From contig CANQKT010000004.1 in NCBI GenBank assembly GCA_947624525.1, positions 1 to 49,908 of the forward strand: a stretch of 49,908 bases of DNA, read 5' to 3'. The notes under the pieces are model-generated. The model did no database searches and was not told the DNA's origin. It was given only the letters and a program-made list of their open reading frames with translations. The stretch comes from an uncultured Clostridia bacterium (lineage in GTDB: Bacteria > Bacillota > Clostridia > TANB77 > CAG-508). The translations under genes and the position numbers were made by a program. Below, piece after piece: positions 28,069 to 37,069 of the stretch. How positions within the stretch are numbered: the stretch's first letter is position 1; every line of letters begins with the position of its first letter.

Positions 28069-29670
28069 TTAACCATTTGATTTATTACCATCAGTATTGC
28101 TGTTAGAATTGTTTTTATTTGTACTATTACTATTTGTGTTATTACTATTTGTATTATTGCTATTTGTGTTATTACTATTTGTATTATTACTATTTGTATT
28201 ATTACTATTTGTGCCATTTTTACTATCTAAACTATTAACATACTTAATTAAATCCACTTTTTTATTATCCTGTATAGCATTAAACTCTTCTTTACCATTA
28301 ACTTCTTCTTTAAAAACCTTAACTAAATTATTTTTTACCAATACCAAATTGTTCTTTGTAATTACTCCATACTTTTCACCCTTTTTTACAATTATGGCAT
28401 TTAATTCTGGAACAATTAGAACATTACCACTAGCATTTGAAGATGTGCAACCTAAATCATCATATTCCATTTTTATGACTTCTTTTCCACTTAAATTTAC
28501 GAATCCCCAATACTTGTCTTTTTTTACAGGAATCAAACTATCATATAAAATATATCTATTATCTATATCATTATCAGTAAATTTAGATATATCAATTCCA
28601 ATTTCCTTATACTCAATTGGTAATATTTCCTTTTCATTTAGACCTACAATTCCATACTTAATTGAATTATTATCTTTTCCAGATGATGCTGTTGAAGAAG
28701 ATGATGAAGATGGAGATGATGTTGTTGACGAAGATGATGTTGTTGTTTTGGTATTTGCTTCAGTAACTATAAACAATTCTTCATTTATAGGTCTTATATC
28801 TCCATATTGAGGCGCTACTACAGTTTCCTTTCCATTGTTTTCATACAATTGTACTATACCTTTAGTTCCATTTTCTGACTCTACTATTAACTGATTATAT
28901 CTTTCAACATATTCTATACTATCATATTTAGGCGTTATTATAGATGAAGTAGTTACTGTTGTTATTTTACTTTTGTTTTTTGTTTCTGTAGAACTTGATA
29001 CTGTAGCTAATCCTAATTTTTCAGTATCATCTTTTATTATAACATAACCATCTTTTAACAATTTCTTATTTGTATAAGAGACATCCCAAACTATAGAATT
29101 ATCAGGATTAAAAGTTGCTGAGCTTTGTTGATTATAATAACTTTCCAAATATCCTATTGAAGTAATTGTAAATATATTATTGGCATCATTAAAAGTAGTA
29201 TTCATTGCGACTTTTGAAGCATTTATTGGCATATATATTTTACCATCTTCTGCTTTTATAATTGGATTATCTAAAGTATAGTATGTCATTTCATTTGTAT
29301 CTTCTAAAACCTTATAAATCTTATTAGAACCAACTTTGAAAAATGTGCTTTCATAATTATTCGTAACATAACATTTGTTTTCATCTTCGGTATCTTTGTC
29401 ACCACTTTTATAACTATAACCATTATATGGTGTAATTCTGGTTAAACCTTCTATCCAAATATAATTAATATTATCTTTATTCAATAAATAATCTTCATAA
29501 TTATATTCTTTTGTATCAACAACTAACTTTATTTTATTTCCCTTAGAGGTAGATACATATGCTACTAATGCTACTATAATAAATATTAAAATAATAATTC
29601 CTATTCCCAAGGCTATTAAAATTTTCTTATTATTCCTATTAGTATTATAACTTTCATCTATTAGATTCAT
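28069..29670 (-). CDS. Membrane-anchored WG-repeat protein with Asn/Ser/Thr tandem-repeat tail
   Basis: 533 residues. A basic N-terminus and one helix (about 18-40) place the rest outside the cell or in the intermembrane space of the spore. Four or five WG-type beta repeats are visible (IITPKYDSI, VVAPQYGDI, KYGIVGLNEKEILPIEYKEI in part, WGFVNLSGKEVIKMEYDDL). A poly-Ser linker lies near residues 315-335. The last 45 residues are NTNSN tandem units. The function is unknown; WG repeats usually mediate binding. It begins 11 bases after the tgt stop with its own TAGGAGGG, so it is cotranscribed with queA-tgt. Confidence 0.75.
   Translation of the reverse strand: MNLIDESYNTNRNNKKILIALGIGIIILIFIIVALVAYVSTSKGNKIKLVVDTKEYNYEDYLLNKDNINYIWIEGLTRITPYNGYSYKSGDKDTEDENKCYVTNNYESTFFKVGSNKIYKVLEDTNEMTYYTLDNPIIKAEDGKIYMPINASKVAMNTTFNDANNIFTITSIGYLESYYNQQSSATFNPDNSIVWDVSYTNKKLLKDGYVIIKDDTEKLGLATVSSSTETKNKSKITTVTTSSIITPKYDSIEYVERYNQLIVESENGTKGIVQLYENNGKETVVAPQYGDIRPINEELFIVTEANTKTTTSSSSTTSSPSSSSSSTASSGKDNNSIKYGIVGLNEKEILPIEYKEIGIDISKFTDNDIDNRYILYDSLIPVKKDKYWGFVNLSGKEVIKMEYDDLGCTSSNASGNVLIVPELNAIIVKKGEKYGVITKNNLVLVKNNLVKVFKEEVNGKEEFNAIQDNKKVDLIKYVNSLDSKNGTNSNNTNSNNTNSNNTNSNNTNSNNTNSNSTNKNNSNSNTDGNKSNG
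28126..28215 (-). repeat. 15-bp tandem repeat in the WG-repeat gene
   Basis: The unit ATTACTATTTGT(G/A)TT is repeated five times (28126-28200), with a sixth diverging at 28213. It encodes NTNSN pentapeptides. Units differ only at one or two positions, so copy number can vary by slippage without loss of frame. Confidence 0.9.
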
Positions 29671-29681
29671 TATAAGCCCTC

Positions 29682-30809
<1,128 letters not shown>

Positions 30810-30842
30810 TTAATCTTATCTCTCCTTTTCTTCCATATTTTA

Positions 30843-31869
30843 TTATTTTATAAACATAGCATCTCCAAAACTAAAAAATCTATATTTTTCATTCACTGCT
30901 TTCTCATATGCACTCATAACGAAATCTTTACCAGCTAATGCTGAAACTAACATTATTAAAGTAGATTCTGGTAAATGGAAATTTGTAATCAAACAATCTA
31001 TACATTTAAATTTGTATCCAGGGTAAATAAATATGCTTGTATCGCCTTCTGTTTCTTTTACAAATCCGCTTACTATCAGCTACTGATTCTAATACTCTAC
31101 AAGAAGTAGTTCCTACAGAAATGATTCTACCACCATTTTTTTTAGCGTTATTAATTTTATCTGCATCTTCTTGTTTTATATAATAGTGTTCAGAATGCAT
31201 ATCGTGTTCTTCAATATTATCAACTTTTACAGGTCTAAAAGTTCCAATTCCAACATGTAAAGTTACATTTGCAATTTCTACACCTTTTTCTTTTATTTTT
31301 TCTAATAATTCATCTGTAAAATGTAATCCTGCTGTTGGAGCTGCTGCTGAACCTTCATATTTTGCATATACAGTTTGATATCTATCCTTGTCTTTTAATC
31401 TTTCCTTAATATATGGAGGTAATGGCATTAATCCAATTTCATCTAAAATCTCATTAAAGATTCCATTATACTCGAATTTTACTCTTCTGTTTCCATTATC
31501 CATATGTTCTAAAATTTCAGCTTTTAAACGGCCCTTTCCAAATATAACTTTAATACCTTGTTTCAATCGCCTTCCCGGATGAACCATTACTTCCCAAATA
31601 TCTCCTTCAATCCTATTTAAAAGTAAAAATTCTACATTTACGCCTGTTTCTTCCTTTACTCCATATAATCTTGCAGGAATAACTTTGGTATTATTTCTTA
31701 CTAAACAATCTCCTGGTTTTAAATAATCTAATATATCTTTAAAAACTTTATGTTCAATTGATTTGTTTGTTTTATCTAAAATCATTAATCTTGATTCATC
31801 TCTTTTTTGAATTGGTGTTTGAGCTATTAATTCTTCTGGTAAATTATAATTAAAATCTGATACTTTCAT
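30843..31869 (-). CDS. queA: S-adenosylmethionine:tRNA ribosyltransferase-isomerase QueA, needs +1 frameshift at 31068
   Basis: Transfers the ribosyl moiety of SAM to preQ1-tRNA to give epoxyqueuosine. The first part ([19 protein letters not shown] to [18 protein letters not shown]) is intact. It then meets CGG at 31068-31066; the unshifted frame adds a non-homologous tail and stops at 31006. Skipping the C gives [20 protein letters not shown], then [21 protein letters not shown] and the C-terminal [12 protein letters not shown], ending at 30843. Joined length is 341 residues, normal for QueA. The ATG at 31869 matches family starts; a GTG four codons earlier is possible. The downstream half keeps perfect family sequence, so the gene seems functional. 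Confidence 0.92.
31066..31068 (-). other. CGG +1 frameshift site 3 (queA)
   Basis: The minus-strand context is GAT AGT AAG CGG ATT TGT. Similarity requires GAT AGT AAG (C) GGA TTT GTA AAA. The surplus base is again the C of an in-frame CGG, and the shifted codon is GGA (Gly). Confidence 0.88.
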
Positions 31870-32040
31870 TTTTCTTTTCACTTTTCCTTTTCTTTTACTT
31901 TTACATAATAACTTGAAATATTATACTAGAAAATTACTTAAAAAGCAATATTTTATTATAAATTCAAAATCGTAAAGATTATTGTTTAATACTTTTGCAA
32001 TTAACCATCCAATTCTAATAGTTATGAAATTCTTAGCATT

Positions 32041-32148
32041 ATGTATACGGACGTAATGTATGTCACGTACAAATATAGTGGCTATGGAGCAGGCTTAACT
32101 GTAATGTTAGATTCCGAAACAGGAAAACCTCTTACCTATGCCAACTAG
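32041..32148 (+). pseudogene. DUF6440-like C-terminal remnant
   Basis: 35 codons ending in TAG encode VMYVTYKYSGYGAGLTVMLD followed by SETGKPLTY. This resembles the C-terminal half of small DUF6440 proteins (TGVxYL...SGYGGGLTPLLDxxGKP). A stop lies in frame at 32002 and no ribosome binding site precedes the ATG, so the 5' half is gone. Codons such as GTC, ACG, TAC, GGC and GCC are unlike the A/T-ending codons of neighbours, suggesting acquisition by transfer. The function of the family is unknown. Confidence 0.5.
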
Positions 32149-32184
32149 CAGAAGTACAGAAATGGCGAAAATAATTAAATACTG

Positions 32185-32216
32185 AAAAAAGAGAATGTGT
32201 GCCCATTCTCTTTTTT
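32185..32216. terminator. Bidirectional terminator after ileS
   Basis: AAAAAAGAGAATG (32185-32197) pairs perfectly with CATTCTCTTTTTT (32204-32216) around TGTGCC. Confidence 0.9.
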
Positions 32217-32261
32217 TCAATGTCTAATAATTTTTATTTCTATGAATGACTATATTTGATT

Positions 32262-35015
32262 TTATTTCAAAGCCTCACTACACTTATGACATATTGTAGG
32301 ATTTTCCTTATCCTCCCCAACTGTAGTTGAATACATCCAACATCTTTCACATTTTTCCCCATCAGCAACTTCAACTCTTATATCGGATTTACCCTGTATA
32401 ACCTCTAATCCAGAAACTATAAATACCGTCATCAATAAATCTTTATTTTCTTGTAAAAATTCATACTCTTCACCTTCTGCTGATATGACAACTTTAGCAT
32501 TTAATGAATGTCCTATAACTTTTGCAGCTCTTGCCTCTTCTAATTTTTTTGCAACATCTTCTTTTATTTTTAATATTCTATCCCATTTAATTTCTAATTC
32601 TTTGTTTTCATATTTTGGATTAACTGTTGGATAGAACTCCATCATTACACTTTCTGCATTCTCATTAACTTTATGCTTCATATATTTCCATATTTCTTCT
32701 GCAGTAAATACAGTCATTGGAGCTAATATTCTAACTAATGCATTTAATATCTCATACATGACTGTTTGTGCGGATTTTCTTTCAATAGAATCAGGCTTAG
32801 CAGTATATAATCTATCTTTTATTATGTCTAAATAAAAATTACTCATATCAACTACACAGAATGTATTTATTGCCTGATATGCTTTATTGAAGTCATATGC
32901 ATCATATGCCTTGGTACATTCATCAACTAACTTATTCAATCTTGTTAGTGCCCATTTATCAATTTCTTGTAGTTCTTCATAATTTGCTGGATTATTAACA
33001 TCAAAATCATCAGTATTTCCTAATATATATCTTGCAGTATTACGTATCTTTCTATAAACTTCTGATACTTGTTTTAATATTTCTTTAGATAATCTTACAT
33101 CTGATTTATAATCTGAAGATAATACCCAAAGTCTTAATATGTCTGCACCATATTCATCTACAACCTCTTGTGGATCTATACCATTTCCTAATGATTTATG
33201 CATTTGTCTACCTTGTGCATCTACTGTCCATCCATGTGTTAAAACTTCTTTATATGGAGCATTTCCAGTTACTGCAATTGCTGTTAATAATGAAGATTGG
33301 AACCATCCTCTATATTGGTCAGCACCTTCCAAATACAAGTTTGCAGGATATGGAAGTCCTCTTTCAACAAGTACACTTTGATGTGTTGAACCAGAATCAA
33401 ACCATACATCCATTATGTCTGTTTCTTTTCTAAATTCTGTGCATCCGCATTTATCGCATTTTGCATTTTCTGGCAACAATTCCTTTTCGTCTAAATCATA
33501 CCAACAATTTGTACCATGTTCTTTAACTAAATTGCATATTTTTTCTAAGCTTTCACCTGTAACATACTCTTTTTCACAGTTCTTGCAATAGAAAATTGGA
33601 ATTGGAACACCCCATGTTCTTTGACGAGAAATACACCAATCATTACGTTCTTCAATCATTCTAGTTATACGTTCTTCTCCCCACTCTGGAATCCAATTAA
33701 CAGTTTTAATTTGATTTAACGCATCTTTTCTGAATTTATCTATTGAAGCAAACCATTGCTTTGTGGCTCTAAATATTATTGGTTTTTTACATCTCCAACA
33801 ATGAGGATATGAGTGATTTATTTTTTTCTTAGCCAATAATAAATCATGTTCATCTAACCATTTTACTATTTCTTTATTAGATTTAGCATATAACATTCCA
33901 TCAAATGGGCCTGCTTCTTTTGTTTGATGACCTTTATCATCAACACAAACTATCATTTCCAATCCATTTTTTAATCCACATAAATAGTCTTCTTTACCAT
34001 ATCCAGGTGCTGTATGTACCATACCAGTACCAGTCTCTAAGTCAACATCAATAGTATCAACACTTCCCATAACAACTTTTGATTCTCTAGGTAAGAATGG
34101 GTGTTTACATCTAACTCCTCCTAACTCAATTCCATCAAATTCCCTTATTATTGTATAATCATCAATTTCTGCATCTTTCATTACTTTATCTACAAGTTCA
34201 GTAGCAATTACTAATTTTTCTCCATTTGCTTCTATTAAACTATATTTAAACTCAGGATTAACTGTTATACCTGTATTACCCGGTAAAGTCCATGGTGTCG
34301 TAGTCCAAATTACAAAATATGTTGCTCTTTCATCAAATAATCCATTTCCTTCTACAACAGGAAATTTAACGTATACTGTTTCTGAATCAACATCTTTATA
34401 TTCAATTTCTGCTTCAGCTAAAGCTGTTTCACAATCAGTACACCAATATACTGGTTTCAAACCTTTATATATATAACCTTTTTTATACATTGTGCCAAAC
34501 ACTTTTAACTGTTCAGCTTCAACTTGTGGTTGATATGTTATATATGGATTTTTCCAATCAGCCAAAACTCCTAATCTTTTAAATCCATTTGTTTGAACTT
34601 TAATATATTCGTTATTAAAGCTCTTACATGCGTCTCTAAATTCTGAAACTGGAGTTTCATCCCTATTTAGCCCTAATTTTTCAATTGCCTTTTTTTCGGT
34701 TGGCATACCATGTGTATCAAAGCCAGGAATAAAAGGAGTATAAAAACCTTTCAAATTTTTATATCTTACTATAGTATCCTTCAAAATCTTATTCAAAGAG
34801 TGTCCTATATGTATTCCTCCATTAGCATATGGAGGGCCATCATGTAGAACAAAAGGCTCCTTTCCTTCATTCTTTTTCAACATCTTTTCATATAGATTAT
34901 TTTCAAATACTTCTTCAAAGATTTTAGGTTCGTTTTCTGGTAAATTTCCTCTCATTGGAAAATCTGTTTTTGGTAAATTAAGTGTTTTACCATAATCTTT
35001 CTTTTCTTCGCACAT
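32262..35015 (-). CDS. ileS: Isoleucyl-tRNA synthetase
   Basis: Class I synthetase of 917 residues. The HIGH motif (GGIHIGHSLNK) is near residue 69. The editing domain contains TTPWTLPGNTG. The KMSKS position reads MHKSLGNGIDP near residue 602, a variant common in Clostridia. The C-terminal zinc site has CERCW and CHKC. The ATG at 35015 lies ten bases after GGAG; a GTG two codons earlier is possible. There is no T-box in the 61-base gap to ftsH. Residues EWGEERITRMIEERNDWCISRQRTWG (in part) confirm the assignment. Confidence 0.98.
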   Translation of the reverse strand: MCEEKKDYGKTLNLPKTDFPMRGNLPENEPKIFEEVFENNLYEKMLKKNEGKEPFVLHDGPPYANGGIHIGHSLNKILKDTIVRYKNLKGFYTPFIPGFDTHGMPTEKKAIEKLGLNRDETPVSEFRDACKSFNNEYIKVQTNGFKRLGVLADWKNPYITYQPQVEAEQLKVFGTMYKKGYIYKGLKPVYWCTDCETALAEAEIEYKDVDSETVYVKFPVVEGNGLFDERATYFVIWTTTPWTLPGNTGITVNPEFKYSLIEANGEKLVIATELVDKVMKDAEIDDYTIIREFDGIELGGVRCKHPFLPRESKVVMGSVDTIDVDLETGTGMVHTAPGYGKEDYLCGLKNGLEMIVCVDDKGHQTKEAGPFDGMLYAKSNKEIVKWLDEHDLLLAKKKINHSYPHCWRCKKPIIFRATKQWFASIDKFRKDALNQIKTVNWIPEWGEERITRMIEERNDWCISRQRTWGVPIPIFYCKNCEKEYVTGESLEKICNLVKEHGTNCWYDLDEKELLPENAKCDKCGCTEFRKETDIMDVWFDSGSTHQSVLVERGLPYPANLYLEGADQYRGWFQSSLLTAIAVTGNAPYKEVLTHGWTVDAQGRQMHKSLGNGIDPQEVVDEYGADILRLWVLSSDYKSDVRLSKEILKQVSEVYRKIRNTARYILGNTDDFDVNNPANYEELQEIDKWALTRLNKLVDECTKAYDAYDFNKAYQAINTFCVVDMSNFYLDIIKDRLYTAKPDSIERKSAQTVMYEILNALVRILAPMTVFTAEEIWKYMKHKVNENAESVMMEFYPTVNPKYENKELEIKWDRILKIKEDVAKKLEEARAAKVIGHSLNAKVVISAEGEEYEFLQENKDLLMTVFIVSGLEVIQGKSDIRVEVADGEKCERCWMYSTTVGEDKENPTICHKCSEALK

Positions 35016-35058
35016 TTTCACATCTCTCCTTTAATTTCAAAAATTATTTAAATTTATC

Positions 35059-35073
35059 GTGCCTGAACTGTAA
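35059..35073 (-). repeat. Dispersed GTTACA element, half copy
   Basis: On the minus strand TTACAGTTCAGGCAC lies between the ftsH stop and the ileS start. It matches the other copies (16461, 18258, 20972) in 12-13 of 15 positions. Confidence 0.4.
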
Positions 35074-35082
35074 TTTACATAG

Positions 35083-36885
35083 TTACATATTAGCCATTAT
35101 TTCTTCAAACCTATCTGCTGCAATAACTTCATTTTCCAACAACTCATTTGATACTACTTCAAGTGCGTCCATGTGATTAGCTAGAATTGTTTGTGCTTTA
35201 AAATAAGCATTATCTACAAGTGATTTTATTTCATTTCCTATTATATCACCATATTTATCACCTAAAAGTTCTAACTGATATGGATCTTTTTCTAAATTAA
35301 TATGAATTTGACCAACAGTATCACTCATACCATATACAGTAACCATATTCTTAGCAATATCATTTGCAACTTCTAAATCATTACTTGCACCTGTTGATAT
35401 ATCACCCAAAGCAAGTTTTTCAGCTGCACGTCCACCAAATAATGCAATAAGTTTTTCTTCCATTTCATTTTTTGAAATGTAACATTTATCTTCACTGGAT
35501 TTATACATTGTATATCCACCAGCTATACCTCTTGGAATAATTGATATTTCTTTTATATCCTTTTGTGTTTCTAAGAAATGACTTACTACTGCATGACCTG
35601 CCTCATGTACTGCAGTTCTCTTCTTGTCTTTCTCTGATACAACTCTATTATGTTTTTCAATTCCTACAGTAACTTTCTTTAACGCATCCTCAATGTCCTT
35701 GTTAGTTATACTTGTACGTTCTCTTATTGTTGCAAGGATAGCTGCTTCATTTAAAATATTTGCAAGTTCTGCACCTGTAAATCCTGCCGTATCTTCTGCA
35801 ATGCTTCTCAAGTTAACATCTTCTGCAAATTGCTTGCCTTTAGCATGAATATTTAAAATAGCTTCTCTACCATTTAAATCAGGCAATGCTACTGTTATTT
35901 GTCTATCAAATCTTCCGGGACGTAATAATGCTTTATCCAACATTTCTGGTCTATTAGTTGCTGCTAATACTATAATGGTCTCTTCTGTATCAAAACCATC
36001 CATCTCAACTAATAGCTGATTTAATGTTTGATTGTTTTCTGTTTCAGCTCCACTTGAAGATGTTCTTCTTGATCCTATTGCATCTATTTCATCTATAAAA
36101 ACTATACATGGTGCTACTTTTCTAGCTTTTTCAAATAATTTTCTAACTCTTGATGCTCCTAGTCCTGCAAACATTTCTATAAATTCTGATCCACTCATTG
36201 ATATAAATGGAACATCTGCCTCTCCAGCAATTGCTTTTGCAATTAGAGTTTTACCTGTTCCGGGATTTCCACATAATAGAACACCACGAGGAACTTTTGC
36301 TCCCATTTCTTGAAACTTTTTTGGATGTTTTAAAAAGTCAACAATTTCTATCATTTCTTGTTTTTCTTCATCTAATCCTGCAACATCTTCAAACTTAGTT
36401 TTTGTTCTTTGAGTTTCTGAGTCATATACTTTTCCTTTTTCACCTAAACCCTGCATTTTAAATATCATAAATACTAAAACAACTAATATAATTGTTGGCA
36501 AGAAAGATAATAGTGTTCTTAATATGTTTACAAATATATTTCTTTCTTTCTGATTAAAATTTATCTTTATACCATTTTCTGATTTATTCTGCACTAATTC
36601 CATAAAAGAATCAATACTTGGTATTAAAACATTCTTTTTCTCTTCTTCATTAACTAATTTTACTTTTGCTGTATTACTACCTTCAACCATTTCAACTTCT
36701 TCTACAAGCCCCTCATCTATACTAGTTAACAATTGTGAATATGAAAAATCTTTATTTTCATCTTTTTTATTGTACTTCATAAATAAAATTGTGCCTACTA
36801 TGGCTATAACAATTAATATAACTGAAATTATTATAGTTATATTTTGTTTTTTATTATTTTTATTATCATTATTCTTTGATTCCAT
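35083..36885 (-). CDS. ftsH: ATP-dependent zinc metalloprotease FtsH
   Basis: Membrane-bound AAA+ protease, 600 residues. Two N-terminal helices (about 17-37 and 120-140) flank a small outside domain. Walker A is GNPGTGKT near 206-213, Walker B CIVFIDEIDAIG, the second region of homology ATNRPEMLDKALLRPGRFD in part, and the zinc site HEAGH near 428. It degrades misfolded membrane proteins and regulators. AAAGGAGAAAAATA precedes the start. The upstream gene is a PBP instead of the usual hpt/tilS. Confidence 0.98.
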   Translation of the reverse strand: MESKNNDNKNNKKQNITIIISVILIVIAIVGTILFMKYNKKDENKDFSYSQLLTSIDEGLVEEVEMVEGSNTAKVKLVNEEEKKNVLIPSIDSFMELVQNKSENGIKINFNQKERNIFVNILRTLLSFLPTIILVVLVFMIFKMQGLGEKGKVYDSETQRTKTKFEDVAGLDEEKQEMIEIVDFLKHPKKFQEMGAKVPRGVLLCGNPGTGKTLIAKAIAGEADVPFISMSGSEFIEMFAGLGASRVRKLFEKARKVAPCIVFIDEIDAIGSRRTSSSGAETENNQTLNQLLVEMDGFDTEETIIVLAATNRPEMLDKALLRPGRFDRQITVALPDLNGREAILNIHAKGKQFAEDVNLRSIAEDTAGFTGAELANILNEAAILATIRERTSITNKDIEDALKKVTVGIEKHNRVVSEKDKKRTAVHEAGHAVVSHFLETQKDIKEISIIPRGIAGGYTMYKSSEDKCYISKNEMEEKLIALFGGRAAEKLALGDISTGASNDLEVANDIAKNMVTVYGMSDTVGQIHINLEKDPYQLELLGDKYGDIIGNEIKSLVDNAYFKAQTILANHMDALEVVSNELLENEVIAADRFEEIMANM

Positions 36886-37069
36886 TATTTTTCTCCTTTA
36901 GTATTATTTTCTTCAACGTAACTAATATTATTCCGTTTTACATTATTTTTATTTTAAAATTTATCAAGTTCATATTATTAATTTACCTGATTCATATTAA
37001 ATTAATAATCTCTAATTTTTTTGTTTCCGGTAATAAATTAATGTTAAATATTTTGTATAATTATTGTTA

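Larger units (their letters stand above)
31882..32261. other. Intergenic region between queA and ileS
   Basis: About 380 bases. It holds the queA leader and probable promoter on the right flank of queA, a DUF6440-like gene remnant (32041-32148, +) whose base composition is richer in G+C than its surroundings, and a strong bidirectional terminator (32185-32216). Nothing else is recognisable. Confidence 0.6.

Noticed and set aside
28097..28810. Plus-strand frame rich in LLFVL repeats
   Set aside because: It is the antisense of the tandem repeat and body of the WG-repeat gene, without a ribosome binding site.
35016..35082. T-box leader for ileS (and at lysS)
   Set aside because: The gaps are too short or lack the T-box sequence and specifier stem.
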